From the NCBI RefSeq assembly GCF_023698535.1, contig NZ_JALJCL010000013.1:1-64000 (forward strand): DNA of 64,000 nt, read 5' to 3'. This DNA is from Halorientalis regularis. Lineage in GTDB: Archaea > Halobacteriota > Halobacteria > Halobacteriales > Haloarculaceae. Both the position numbers and the translations under genes were made by a program. This document shows, one piece after another, positions 42,928-51,322 of the stretch. Below the pieces are notes generated by a model. That model had not been told where the DNA came from, searched no databases, and saw only the letters and a program-made list of their open reading frames with translations. Position 1 is the first letter of the stretch. Every line of letters begins with the position of its first letter.

Positions 42928-43803
42928 TCACTGATTCTCGTCGTAGTAACTGTATTCGCTCTCGGTGAAGTAGGCGACGTGGCCGTAGTTCAGCAGCGCC
43001 ACGAACACCGCGCCACCGACGACGTTTCCGGCGGTCGTCCAGAGGAGGAAGTGCCCGAAGTCGGCCAGCGTGACGGCCGGTCCGAGGGCGATGGCGCTCA
43101 GCACTTCGGTCGTCCCGAGCAGGGCGTGGTGGAAAGGGGCGAATCCGATACCGGCGGTGACGATGATGATGACGAGGACGCGACTGGTCGTGTCCTGACA
43201 GCCGGCGACGAGCCACGTCACCAGCCCCATGAGCCAGCCGGCGATGACGGCGCTGAGGAAGATCGCCGGTCCGGCCGGGTCGACCAGTTCCGTCGCGAGC
43301 GTGGTGAAAGCCGCGCCACCGGCGATCTCGAGCGTCGGGCCGAGCATGGCGATCAGGACGACGAATCCGGCGCAGCCGAGGAGGTTCGAGACGTAGACAG
43401 CCGCCCACAGCTCGCCGAGGTCACGGAGCGAGGCCCGCCCGTCCAGCACCGGCAGGATGGCCATGGTGGTGTGGGCCGTAAACAGCTCCGTCTGGCCGAG
43501 GATGACGAACAGGAAGCCGATGGTCGAGACCGAGCCGAGGGTCAGTCGGGCGACAACGGGCGACGAGAATCCGTTCGACAGCGACAGCACCATCCCCATG
43601 AACAGCGCGCCGAAACTCACGTTCAGTCCGGCCGAGACGCCGGAGATAAACACTGCTGGCGTCGGCCGTCTGATCTCCTGGAGTGCGTTCCGGATCTCGC
43701 GCTGGAGGATGTCGTGGTAGGAGAGAGAGTCGTCGAGTCGTTCCCGTTCCGGTCGGTCCGACGTGACGCCGCTTCTCGGCTCAGTGTCGTCACTCCGAGT
43801 CAT
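42928..43803 (-). CDS. formate/nitrite transporter (FNT)-family channel
   Basis: A 291-residue FNT-type membrane channel with six helices and an N-terminal acidic tail. The broken-helix motifs appear as SAGLNVSFGALFMGM and YVSNLLGCAGFVVL, and a late helix holds HHALLGTTEVL. Family members move small anions such as formate or nitrite with a proton. The start at 43803 begins just before the first amphipathic helix. It converges on the MscS gene with a 15-base gap. Confidence 0.87.
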   Translation of the reverse strand: MTRSDDTEPRSGVTSDRPERERLDDSLSYHDILQREIRNALQEIRRPTPAVFISGVSAGLNVSFGALFMGMVLSLSNGFSSPVVARLTLGSVSTIGFLFVILGQTELFTAHTTMAILPVLDGRASLRDLGELWAAVYVSNLLGCAGFVVLIAMLGPTLEIAGGAAFTTLATELVDPAGPAIFLSAVIAGWLMGLVTWLVAGCQDTTSRVLVIIIVTAGIGFAPFHHALLGTTEVLSAIALGPAVTLADFGHFLLWTTAGNVVGGAVFVALLNYGHVAYFTESEYSYYDENQ

Positions 43804-43897
43804 GCTGGTACGCGAAACGAAGGTTCCAGTCGGGACCGGAAGCGCGAGGTGAAAAAGGTTGCTGGCTTTCGGCCGGGCTGTCACCGTCGACGCCCGG

Positions 43898-44260
43898 CTA
43901 TCGATATTCGCTCACGCAGAAGTCGTTTCCCTCCGGGCCTTCCATCACGGCCCACGTCGCAGTGTGGGGCTCGGACTCCTCGGTTTTGGTCTCCCGGACC
44001 GAAGCACCGAGGTCCCGGAGTCGTTCGACGGTCCCCTCTCGATCCGAAGTCGACAGATCGAGGTGGATCGGCAGGTCACATTCGGTCCTCTTCGGCTGTT
44101 GCTCGAACAGTAGATCCGGGCCGTCACCGGGCCGGTCGACGATCTCGGGATCGAGGGCGGGCGGCAGTTCAGGGCGCTCGCCGTCCAGTGCGGCCGCCCA
44201 GAACGCGGCCGGTTCGTTCGGGTCTGAACAAGCGAAGGTAATAAACTCTAGTTCAGTCAT
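43898..44260 (-). CDS. VOC (glyoxalase-like) domain protein
   Basis: A 120-residue protein of the vicinal-oxygen-chelate fold, with the two beta-alpha-beta units (LEFITFACSDPNEPAAFWAAAL and IHLDLSTSDREGTVERLRDLG, then PEGNDFCVSEYR). Possible metal ligands are H in IHLDL and E in MEGPEGNDFC, with only partial conservation. No substrate can be assigned. It lies on the minus strand with no close partner. Confidence 0.85.
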   Translation of the reverse strand: MTELEFITFACSDPNEPAAFWAAALDGERPELPPALDPEIVDRPGDGPDLLFEQQPKRTECDLPIHLDLSTSDREGTVERLRDLGASVRETKTEESEPHTATWAVMEGPEGNDFCVSEYR

Positions 44261-44365
44261 GCGTTGTGAAAATAACTCGGCCAGGACATGTCACTGGTGA
44301 CGGCGGAACGTTCTGCCAGTGTCGTGAGTTTGGTCGTTGGCGGTCGGCTGGTTGAATGCCAGCAT

Positions 44366-44464
44366 CCGGCGCGCGAAGCGCGCCGGTTCCACGCGAGCGC
44401 CTCCGGCGCTCGCGCCTTTTTCGCCCACGTTTTTGCCGCGAGTGGTAGCGGCGAAGCCGCTACC
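44366..44464. repeat. three tandem perfect GC-rich hairpins
   Basis: Three consecutive inverted repeats: CCGGCGCGC-gaa-GCGCGCCGG (44366-44386, 9-bp arms); a 10-bp arm pair CGCGAGCGCC/GGCGCTCGCG with loop tcc (44392-44414); and GGTAGCGGC-gaa-GCCGCTACC (44444-44464, 9-bp arms). The first two are followed by T tracts on the plus strand (cctttttc, cgttttt). They sit between the VOC gene and the SRP RNA, so they probably end the SRP RNA transcript and/or insulate the gene. All have three-base loops. Confidence 0.75.
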
Positions 44465-44484
44465 CGAGCGGGAAAAAGGTGGTA

Positions 44485-44800
44485 TGAGTGGAATGGACCT
44501 CGGGTTTGCCCGGCGTTCGGGCGCGGGTAATCCCGCGTGCCTCCTCCACCCCGCGACCCTACGAGCGACGGGTGTCCGGTGATCCGCTGCTCGCTTCCGC
44601 GCCTGACGGGGTATCTCCGATCAACCCCACCGGATCGCCCCTGCAGGCGAGCCCGTGGGGACCGCCGCCCCCGCAGGACGAGGCTTCGACGTTGGCTTGC
44701 GGGGCCCGCGTCCGTCTGACCGGACGCCCCCGAGCTTCGGTCCCCGCTAAAGACCATATCGCGGGTTCCGAGCAGGGCCTAACTGCCCGACCTAGTCCAC
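44485..44800 (-). ncRNA. signal recognition particle RNA (7S)
   Basis: The RNA of archaeal SRP, read on the minus strand. The conserved helix 8 reads GTCAGGCGCGGAAGCGAGC (about 44589-44610), matching the SRP consensus with its GGAAG loop. The Alu-end loops (GGGCAGTTAGGCCCTGCTCGG) lie at the 5' end. Helix 1 can form between AGTGGAC near the 5' end and GGTCCATTCCACT at the 3' end, which fixes the approximate limits. A TATA-like ccttatg (about 44821-44827) lies 25 bases upstream. A minus-strand T-run (cctttttccc, about 44470-44480) follows the 3' end. Confidence 0.87.
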
Positions 44801-44899
44801 TTTCCCCTTATCCGGAGCCCCATAAGGGCCTTTCGGATGCGCTCCCATCGTCCGGTTTCGACGGGGGCTGGAGACTGTCCGAGTCACGACACGGGCCGG

Positions 44900-45295
44900 T
44901 CACATCAGTCCCAGCGCGCGGGCGAACCACGCCGACCCGGCGGGGACGAGGACGCTCACGCCGGCGACGACCCAGCGGTGGGCGGTGTCGATGGCGATCA
45001 CGTCGACGCGGGCTGTGAGCGCCCACGCGAGAGCGATTACGGTGATCGCCGCGCCGAGAACGAGCGCGACGCCGGCGGCCATCGCCGGATCGGAGCGGCC
45101 TTCACGACCCGCGGCCAGCGCGATGAGGGTCACCATGGCGAACAGGGCAGCCAGCAGGGGGTTGACCGCGCCGGACCCGTAGTAGAGGCCGACGCCGCCG
45201 GCGTCCACGACGAGGACGTAGGGCGCACCCAGGGCCAGGAGGACGGCCAGACAGCCGACGATACCGACGAGCGGGGCGATCCGGAGGTCGTCCAT
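44900..45295 (-). CDS. four-helix membrane protein
   Basis: A 131-residue protein with four hydrophobic helices (about 6-30, 45-62, 70-90, 106-128) and a small charged loop (AAGREGRSDP). It resembles haloarchaeal-only membrane families of about this size (DUF7548-like, from memory). No motif suggests an activity. It diverges from the coiled-coil gene that starts at 45406. Confidence 0.75.
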   Translation of the reverse strand: MDDLRIAPLVGIVGCLAVLLALGAPYVLVVDAGGVGLYYGSGAVNPLLAALFAMVTLIALAAGREGRSDPAMAAGVALVLGAAITVIALAWALTARVDVIAIDTAHRWVVAGVSVLVPAGSAWFARALGLM

Positions 45296-45405
45296 ACCCG
45301 TACTGGCAGGTGACCGGACTTAACCGCGGCGTTGTGCCGTCGGCCGACCCACCATCGCGCCGCCCAGCCGAAACGGCCACAAGTGTGCGCGCGAAACGGC
45401 TTCAC

Positions 45406-45720
45406 ATGGTCGGACTCGGTGACACGAAAAAGAAGATCGAGAAGATGATCTCGGCGGCGGAGGAGCTGTACGAGAAGATGAATCAGTTGCGGGCACAGGT
45501 CGACGACCTCCGGTCGAAAGTCGAACAGACCAGCGAGCAGGTCGACGCGATGGAACACGACCTCGACGAACAGCGCGTGCTGATCGAACGGATGGCCCGC
45601 GAGCAGGGGATCGACGTGGACGAAGTCCTCGCCGAGGCCGCCATCGAGGATGCCGACGCCGAGGACAGTGCCGAGACCAGCGGCGCAGCGGGCGGGAGCG
45701 CGGCCGAACCCGAGGACTGA
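45406..45720 (+). CDS. DUF5798-type coiled-coil protein
   Basis: A 104-residue protein, almost wholly a coiled coil (KKKIEKMISAAEELYEKMNQLRAQVDDLRSKVEQTSEQVDAMEHDLDEQRVLIERMARE), ending in an acidic disordered tail. The family (DUF5798, from memory) is haloarchaeal. Long helix-only proteins like this often act as dimeric scaffolds. No catalytic site. The start at 45406 gives the helix without an arginine-rich lead. Confidence 0.82.
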   Translation: MVGLGDTKKKIEKMISAAEELYEKMNQLRAQVDDLRSKVEQTSEQVDAMEHDLDEQRVLIERMAREQGIDVDEVLAEAAIEDADAEDSAETSGAAGGSAAEPED

Positions 45721-45738
45721 CTCCGGGGTACGCCCGCC

Positions 45739-46149
45739 TCAGTCCACGAGCCGCTGGTGTTCGACTTTCAGACAGCGATCCTGCACCACGCTGTGCCCGG
45801 CGTCTTCGGCGCGGGCGGCCGCCTCGTCGTCCTCGATGCCCAGTTGCATCCAGACGACCGCTACGTCCTCCCGTTCGAGGACCGCGTCGACGATGCCCGC
45901 CACTTCCTCGCTGGGGCGGAACACGTCGACGATGTCGATCTTTTCCTCGACGTCGGCCAGTGAATCGACGGCCGTTCGGCCCAGTATCTCGTCGGCATAG
46001 GGGTTGACCGGGATAATCTCGTAGCCGTGGCGTTGCATGTACGCGGGGACGTCGTGGGCGGCTTTGCCGGCGGTCGACGAACAGCCGACGACGGCGATGG
46101 TTTCGAGGTCGAGTATCTCACGGAGTTCGTCGTCTGTCTCGACTGACAT
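45739..46149 (-). CDS. CoA-binding domain protein
   Basis: A 136-residue protein of the YccU/CoA-binding Rossmann family. The N-terminal nucleotide-binding loop TIAVVGCSSTAGKAAHDVPAYMQRHGYEIIPVNP is typical of the family and PSEEVAGIVDAVL follows. The catalytic partner of succinyl-CoA synthetases is not fused, so the protein may store or sense CoA. The start at 46149 is a good fit (MSVETDDELREIL). Confidence 0.88.
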   Translation of the reverse strand: MSVETDDELREILDLETIAVVGCSSTAGKAAHDVPAYMQRHGYEIIPVNPYADEILGRTAVDSLADVEEKIDIVDVFRPSEEVAGIVDAVLEREDVAVVWMQLGIEDDEAAARAEDAGHSVVQDRCLKVEHQRLVD

Positions 46150-46207
46150 GGGAGAACCGAGGACGGGCGCGATCAAAAGACTGCTGGCGACGGGGGCCGG
46201 CCCGGAG

Positions 46208-46843
46208 TCAGGGGCCGACAGTTTCGGTGTCGACGCCGGGCAACTGGAGGGTGACCGAGCGGTCCTCGTCGGTGCGGACGACGCCGTCGAACAGCTGGAT
46301 GAGCGTGTTCATCGTCTCCTCGTCGTGAGCCGTCGACTCGATGACGTGGATGCCGACGGCGTCGGCGTTCTCGATGCGGCTGGTGAACACGTGCATGAAC
46401 CGGAAGACGGTCTGGAGGTTCGAGTAGAGCAGGAGCGTCGACAGCGAGTCGACCATCACGCGGTTGCGTTTGCTGTTGCGGTTGCGATAGAACTCCTCGA
46501 CGAACTCGGAGAACTTGATCCCGATGCCGGTCATGTCGACCGGCGAGGAGGCGTACTTGACGACGTCCGTATCCGAGGCCGACTGACCCTGGTGTTTGGT
46601 GACGCAGTCGACAACACCGATGTGTGCCTCGTCGGGGTCGGTGAGCAGGGAGCGATAGTCCGTCAGCACGCGGTCGGAGTTGTCCCGCGTCGTGACAATG
46701 ATCGACCCCTCCCCCTGTTCGGACCCGGTTTCGAGTGCACCCATCGCTAACTCGCGCTTGCCCGACAGCGGCGGCCCGGCGACGAGAATGTTGGTCCCGG
46801 GGTCGACCGTCGCGTTTCCGAACTCCGTACCCAGATCGTACAT
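46208..46843 (-). CDS. RadA/KaiC-like ATPase (HTR-like)
   Basis: A 211-residue RecA-superfamily protein. The Walker A motif is GPPLSGKRE (23-31, with the unusual PPLSGK), and the Walker B strand is NRVMVDSLSTLLLYS. There are no later KaiC motifs or DNA-binding extensions. Related single-domain ATPases (RAD55/HTR-like) are common in archaea and some link to signalling or archaellum control. Its role here is unknown. It is flanked by a strong AT-rich promoter (46880-46935). Confidence 0.82.
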   Translation of the reverse strand: MYDLGTEFGNATVDPGTNILVAGPPLSGKRELAMGALETGSEQGEGSIIVTTRDNSDRVLTDYRSLLTDPDEAHIGVVDCVTKHQGQSASDTDVVKYASSPVDMTGIGIKFSEFVEEFYRNRNSKRNRVMVDSLSTLLLYSNLQTVFRFMHVFTSRIENADAVGIHVIESTAHDEETMNTLIQLFDGVVRTDEDRSVTLQLPGVDTETVGP

Positions 46844-46972
46844 GGAATGGCCTCGTTGAGAGCACTCGACCACGAGCAACCGAACGCGGCCGATATTGGT
46901 ATACTATACTGTGCTGCCGGCATACATATATGCTTTTGTGTACTGACCGCTGCTGACCGCCCGCGGACGCGG

Positions 46973-47833
46973 TTACGCCAGCGTTACTGCACGCCCGACC
47001 ACGAAGGCGACTGCCGCCAAGAACATCCCGTATTTGAGGTGGGACTGGCTGGCCGTCGGATCACCGAATCCCTCGTAGCCCGCGTACAGCATCACCAGAT
47101 CCGCCGGCACCACGACCACGAGGTAGCCCACCCCGAACGTCCCAAGCAGATACGGCACCGGACTCGCCACGACCGCGACGGCCAGCAGCCCCGCCGCGAG
47201 ACCGAGCGCCCGCTGCTCCCCCAGCGCAATCGGCAGTGTGTTCAGCCCCTCCTCGCGGTCGCCTGCCACGTCCTCCACGTCCTTGATGACCTCCCGAGCG
47301 AGTGTCGACAGCGCGGCCAGCAAAAAGAGGACCACGACCGAGGCCAGAACGGTGGTATCGACCGGCCAGACCGCCGCAGTCCCGAACAGGAACGTACTCC
47401 CACCGAGATACGCCACCAGCGTGTTTCCGACACCCGGGAGCCCCTTGAACACTTCCGTGTACGTGATCAGCGCGAGCAGGTTGAACACGGCGATGCCGAT
47501 GGCCAGGAGCGGCAACAGCGCCAGAACGAGTACGACCGCGACGAGAAACATGCCAGCACTGAACACGAGCGCCCCACGGGGCGAGACCGCGCCCCGCGGA
47601 ATCGGACGGTCCGGCGCGTTGATCCGGTCGATCTCACGGTCGAAGTAGTCGTTGATGGCGTTGCCGGCCCCGGTGGCCAGCACCGTCGCGACGACGGCCG
47701 CGAGGACCGGCAGGGTCGGAAGCGAGCTACCGACGGCCACGAATGCACCGATGAACGTCAGCACGCCGGCCGCGATGGCGTTGACCGGCCGCGTCAACTC
47801 TACCAGGCCGCGAACGCGCTCCACCGTTCCCAT
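46973..47833 (-). CDS. UbiA-type geranylgeranyltransferase (DGGGP synthase)
   Basis: A 286-residue membrane prenyltransferase that adds the second geranylgeranyl chain to GGGP, giving DGGGP, a core step in archaeal ether-lipid synthesis. The first aspartate-rich motif is NDYFDREIDRINAPDRPIPRG and the second is REVIKDVEDVAGDREEGLNTLP. About eight helices are present. It lies apart from the isoprenyl synthase at 7999-9063, which supplies the donor. Assignment to DGGGPS rather than a quinone prenyltransferase is likely but not proven. Confidence 0.88.
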   Translation of the reverse strand: MGTVERVRGLVELTRPVNAIAAGVLTFIGAFVAVGSSLPTLPVLAAVVATVLATGAGNAINDYFDREIDRINAPDRPIPRGAVSPRGALVFSAGMFLVAVVLVLALLPLLAIGIAVFNLLALITYTEVFKGLPGVGNTLVAYLGGSTFLFGTAAVWPVDTTVLASVVVLFLLAALSTLAREVIKDVEDVAGDREEGLNTLPIALGEQRALGLAAGLLAVAVVASPVPYLLGTFGVGYLVVVVPADLVMLYAGYEGFGDPTASQSHLKYGMFLAAVAFVVGRAVTLA

Positions 47834-47972
47834 GTGCTGTCCTCCCGACGACCAACTGATAAACCACCCGATACGGCACGCCAGTGGCCCGCTCCGGAAC
47901 CGTGCCCCTACGTCTCATCGACCGACGACAACCGAGTGGTTTAACACGGCAGGTTGATTACCGAGCGACCGA

Positions 47973-48047
47973 GGGCGCTTAGCTCAGTCTGGACAGAGTA
48001 CTTGGCTTCGGACCAAGCTGTCGCGGGTTCAAATCCTGCAGCGCCCA
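47973..48047 (+). tRNA. trnR: tRNA-Arg (anticodon TCG)
   Basis: A complete tRNA of 75 bases. The acceptor stem GGGCGCT pairs with AGCGCCC, and the D arm is GCTC...GAGT. The anticodon arm is CTTGG-CTTCGGA-CCAAG with anticodon TCG. The T arm is GCGGG-TTCAAAT-CCTGC (one wobble). The terminal CCA is not encoded (atca follows). Accessory genes with lower GC begin after it, so its 3' end is a plausible integration target. Confidence 0.97.
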
Positions 48048-48372
48048 TCATTCTGCGTAACGGCCCACATTTCCGGGACGGCGACGGGACGCTTATAAAC
48101 ACATCCCGATTCTGCCGGTTTGATTTCGTTACGTTCCATAACGGGGGTGTTCGCCGTCGTGCGATTCGCCTGCATTTACTGGACGGCGCTGGCCCATAAT
48201 TCTGTGGATCAGTCAAGCACAGAACATAAATCACCCCGGAAAATGACTCTCAGTTGGTTCCGTACCCGGTCGCTATCGCACTTGATGTACCAGGAATCCC
48301 AGTTGGGACTCCCAGCAGAAGGGTAGGCACTGGTGACCTGTACTTTTGAGAGCAGCGCGAATATGACGAGTC
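48048..48372. other. 325-base region after tRNA-Arg, no gene
   Basis: GC content drops here and no frame with a credible start exists; frames on the minus strand are antisense to the tRNA or the glycohydrolase. AT boxes such as cttataaac (about 48093) and cataaatc (about 48226) look like promoters, possibly for the glycohydrolase at 48373. It marks the entrance to the accessory region. I see no integrase or attachment repeat within it. Confidence 0.5.
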
Positions 48373-49290
48373 GTGACACGTACTGAACGAGCGAGGGGGG
48401 CGCTACTTGGCCTGGCCTGTGGCGATGCGCTCGGACGACCCGTCGAGTTCAATTCGGCCGCACAGATCGAACAGCGGCATGACCGCTTGACGGAGATGCT
48501 CGGGCACGGTACGCACGGCCAGCCGCCGGGCACGATCACTGACGACACCGAGATGGCGCTGTGCATTGCCAGAAGCCTCGCTGAGCGCGGGCAATTCGAC
48601 CCCGAGGATATCGCGGCGCGGTTCGTCGAGTGGTACGATAGCGGTCCGTTCGACATCGGAGTGATGACCGCAGATGCATTGCGGCAGATCAAGTCCGGAG
48701 CATCGTTGGACGAGGCCGGACAGATGGTCTGGGAGCAACGACCGGAAGGCCAAAACGCGGGCAACGGAAGCGTGATGCGATGTGTTCCGCACGCACTGGC
48801 GTTCGCCGACGGTCACGAGACCCTCGTCGAGGTGAGTCGACAGTCCTCATCAATCACGCACGCCGACCCGCGATGTACGACTGGGTGCGCGATCCTGAAC
48901 AGTACTGTCGCCGGACTGATCGAAGGTCGCGACGATGCGCTCGCGGATTCACTCTCAGCTCTCCACGACGTGCCCGCGGAACTTCGCGACGCACTCGCGC
49001 CGATCCCGGACGGTATCGAAGAGAGGGAGCTCGCTTCGAGTGGCTACGTCGTCCACACGCTCCAGACGGCGCTCTACCTCGGCCTCACCGCGGACTCTGC
49101 CGAAGAAACGATCGTTACTGCGGTGAACATGGGCGACGACACCGACACCGTGGGAGCAGTCACAGGCGCGGTCGCCGGCGCTCGGTTCGGTGTCGATAGC
49201 CTCCCCGACCGTTGGTTTGAAGAACTCGACTGCGAGGTAGAACTCCGCTCGTTGGCGACGACATTGTACGAGGACCCGATCACATCGTGA
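48373..49290 (+). CDS. ADP-ribosylglycohydrolase (DraG-like)
   Basis: A 305-residue ADP-ribosyl hydrolase of the DraG/ARH fold. The two metal-binding motifs are TITDDTEMAL (T56, D57, D58) and MGDDTDTVGAVTGAVAGA near the C terminus; HADPRC is the usual third element. It would remove ADP-ribose from protein or nucleic acid. The start is GTG at 48373 because no in-frame ATG precedes the conserved MTRTERARGALLGLACGDALG. No ADP-ribosyltransferase gene lies close by. First gene of the accessory region. Confidence 0.9.
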   Translation: MTRTERARGALLGLACGDALGRPVEFNSAAQIEQRHDRLTEMLGHGTHGQPPGTITDDTEMALCIARSLAERGQFDPEDIAARFVEWYDSGPFDIGVMTADALRQIKSGASLDEAGQMVWEQRPEGQNAGNGSVMRCVPHALAFADGHETLVEVSRQSSSITHADPRCTTGCAILNSTVAGLIEGRDDALADSLSALHDVPAELRDALAPIPDGIEERELASSGYVVHTLQTALYLGLTADSAEETIVTAVNMGDDTDTVGAVTGAVAGARFGVDSLPDRWFEELDCEVELRSLATTLYEDPITS

Positions 49291-49474
49291 GCATGCAGCG
49301 AAACTGCCATACAGAGACGTGGGAGACGGACCTTCGGCGCGTCGAGTACGATGTCGATCGGGGGCAACGAGCCGTCGAATCCCAGGTACTCCCTAGCGAG
49401 ACCGGGGACCGGCTAGAAACCGGTTGGTGACGGTGAAAAGAGACGGAGAATGGCGAGATGGAAATAGTTATTAC

Positions 49475-49621
49475 TCAGAGGTCGCCGATGAGCTCTGTCT
49501 GGGCGATAGCCAGGTTCTTTTCCTGTTCCGTCGGCTCGGAGTCATCCTCGCCGGAGATCATCTCTACGACGTCCTGTTCGTCTTCCGGAACCTCGACATC
49601 GGCTTGTTCGTCGTCGGGCAT
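49475..49621 (-). CDS. 48-residue acidic protein
   Basis: A short frame that gives a strikingly acidic peptide (MPDDEQADVEVPEDEQDVVE...) ending in NLAIAQTELIGDL, which looks like an amphipathic helix. It starts at ATG 49621 and stops at 49475; a leaderless promoter may lie within the AT-rich stretch upstream (49630-49660). The composition fits haloarchaeal protein, unlike the competing plus-strand frame over the same bases. Perhaps an antitoxin-like or regulatory peptide; function unknown. Confidence 0.55.
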   Translation of the reverse strand: MPDDEQADVEVPEDEQDVVEMISGEDDSEPTEQEKNLAIAQTELIGDL

Positions 49622-49712
49622 AGTCGTCCGTTGGCTAGCTACTGCAAACAATTTTCTGCTCGATTTGGAAAGTCGGCTGAGACTTTACTGATTCCGGGAC
49701 CGAACTACGGTG

Positions 49713-49835
49713 TCAGCAGAGCAGGAGGTACAGCCAGTATAGGAGTTCGGCGATGCTGTCGTATACTTCAATTATCAATCAGGAACGGGAGTACCGATCC
49801 GGTCAAGGAATCGACTGGTGGACTCCCGTTCGTAT
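49713..49835 (-). pseudogene. remnant of an AAA ATPase gene 3' end
   Basis: The minus strand encodes EVYDSIAELLYWLYLLLC and a stop, near-identical to EVRDGIVELPYWLYLLLC at the C terminus of the ATPase at 55262-56860. DNA of 49712-49762 and 55261-55311 is identical for the first 28 bases and differs by only a few changes after that. Further upstream, SRFLDRIGTPVP corresponds to VDFVFEIGDTPVP of the intact protein, but stops and deletions separate the two parts. It is thus the decayed tail of a second copy, or of a partial duplication, of that gene. Confidence 0.75.
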
Positions 49836-50071
49836 CCTGCCCGGAAGTCGAACTACTACTGTCTATGGGCCTAATAGCTCATTCCAGAACTTATCGTTTA
49901 AATCGGCTGAGGCGCGTACCTTTGAGCGAAGAAGTTGGATTTCACACGAATTGAATTTATCCTGCAACATAGACATCCGTCATTGCCGACTCACTGCTGA
50001 ATTCAGCCTATTATTTGGCCAAGTAGATCCTGCGCAGAAGGCTTATCGGCCTGACTGACCTATATAAAGCG
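49836..50071. other. AT-rich gap before Hsp20 gene, promoter
   Basis: GC content falls to about 45%, and no frame of haloarchaeal character is present. The strong TATA box cctatataaag (about 50059-50068) lies only four bases before the first ATG of the Hsp20-type gene, so either transcription starts within that gene or the box serves a later start. Confidence 0.45.
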
Positions 50072-50425
50072 ATGAGACGGAATCCGGACGACGACGAAGA
50101 CCCGTTCGGCGATCACTTTGGCGGAATTAACGAAATGTTCTCCGAGATGGCCGGCGAAGAGACGGAACCTATTGATGTCCACGAATACGACGATGAGCTT
50201 CGTGTCGTCGCAGATATTCCAGAGGCAAACCAGGATGAGATTGATATCCAGTGCGATGGGCGGATTCTAGCGATCCGTGTCGCTCGTGACCCACGGCCGG
50301 TAATCAAGCGCATCAATCTTCCAGCGTACGTCGACGATCAATCCGCGGAGATGGGGTACAATAGTGGGATTCTGGAAATCACGCTCGGCCAGACAACCGA
50401 TCCTGCTAATATCGGGTTCCAGTAA
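50072..50425 (+). CDS. Hsp20/alpha-crystallin-type protein (GvpH-like)
   Basis: A 117-residue small heat-shock protein. The alpha-crystallin domain lies at about 32-110 (IDVHEYDDELRVVADIPEANQDEIDIQCDGRILAIRV), with the last strand GILEITLGQ. It lacks the C-terminal I-x-I motif. It could be a chaperone or a gas-vesicle-type GvpH-like protein, but no gvp genes are present. The position of the TATA box (50059-50068) suggests that a start further inside, such as Met-21 (INEMFSEMAG), is possible. Confidence 0.8.
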   Translation: MRRNPDDDEDPFGDHFGGINEMFSEMAGEETEPIDVHEYDDELRVVADIPEANQDEIDIQCDGRILAIRVARDPRPVIKRINLPAYVDDQSAEMGYNSGILEITLGQTTDPANIGFQ

Positions 50426-50498
50426 AACGAAGCTGGGCGAAATTCGTTCTATAGTCTCTGATTGATAGTTCTCAGCAGGTGCCGTTATCAGTCTGACC

Positions 50499-50645
50499 TC
50501 AAAACTCGTACTGCGCCACTTCTGTGGACCCACACTCAGGGCACTTCATAGTTGGATCGTCGATTCTGAAACCACAGTGGCGACACTCACAAAATTGACT
50601 CCGCTGTCCCCGTCGTGTGACTATATGCGTAATCCGGTTGATCAT
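50499..50645 (-). CDS. 48-residue zinc-ribbon protein
   Basis: A short gene too small for the usual cut-off. From ATG 50645 it reads MINRITHIVTRRGQRSQF and then two cysteine pairs (CRHCGF and CPECGS) with the expected spacing of a rubredoxin-like zinc ribbon, ending VAQYEF. The motif spacing makes chance unlikely. It lies on the minus strand, convergent with the Hsp20-type gene. It may bind nucleic acid or protein; function unknown. Confidence 0.72.
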   Translation of the reverse strand: MINRITHIVTRRGQRSQFCECRHCGFRIDDPTMKCPECGSTEVAQYEF

Positions 50646-50882
50646 GACTATCGGTGCATAGGCGAGAACGGGTAAATAGGCCCGCCAGCCACACCGAAAC
50701 TGAAAACCACAGGACGGAACGCCGGTGACGAAACCCGTGTCAGCCGGATGTCTGACCCCTCAGTACACTGGTGGCCTGTTCCACAGAAGTCTGAAACATC
50801 TTCAGTACGGTGGCAAGCCAATATAGTATAGGGCAAATACCAATTCCATTGGGAACGGCAGCCATGTGGGTGCCAGCTAGAC

Positions 50883-51077
50883 TCATTCGAGTGTAACTCT
50901 ATCAGTGTCCGTTGGTTCCTGCCTAGTTCCGTTCACTTGTTCCTCGACAGTCGCACAGTAGTCCGCAGCGGCTTGTTGGGCTGTCTCGCCTGTTCCAGTT
51001 GCGTCGACGCCGTGTTGGGTGGCTGTCCATCGCTCGCCGGTCTTCGTGAGTCGGATCGTCGTCCAGTAGTGGGACAT
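50883..51077 (-). CDS. small hypothetical protein (HicB-like fold?)
   Basis: A 64-residue protein with the strand-strand-helix pattern YWTTIRLTKTGERWTATQHGVDATGTGETAQQAAADYCATVEEQ, which is typical of the HicB/RNase-H-like antitoxin fold. There is no HicA toxin next to it, so a stand-alone regulator or an orphan antitoxin are possible. The remaining bases, 50646-50882 and 51078-51322, hold no gene I can support. Confidence 0.5.
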   Translation of the reverse strand: MSHYWTTIRLTKTGERWTATQHGVDATGTGETAQQAAADYCATVEEQVNGTRQEPTDTDRVTLE

Positions 51078-51322
51078 ACCATTGCTGGCAGCGGTGCAGT
51101 ATTAGCTCTTGCAGGGGGATTTCCGGAAATCTGGGATGGGTATCAGGGCCATCCAACCTACTAGTTCGTCACTTCTGAACCAGTTTCAGGAGATCTCCAT
51201 GGCGTAGGAGGGGGATAGAACAGTTCCCATGGAGCTTGTTTCAGGGAAGGTGGAGGTGAACGTCTGCTCAGTGTGTCTGCATATCTATCATAAGATCGCC
51301 TGCCACTGCGGGCTGAACACGG

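Noticed and set aside
47941-48234. Minus-strand frame with GFEPATAWSE
   Set aside because: It is the antisense reading of tRNA-Arg, a well-known annotation artefact.
49424-49954. 176-codon plus-strand frame
   Set aside because: It is overlapped by the ATPase remnant and the acidic small gene, and it is not acidic or of any known family.
50648-50836. 62-codon minus-strand frame
   Set aside because: No acidic bias, no motif, and a start without promoter; it is not convincing beside the zinc-ribbon gene.
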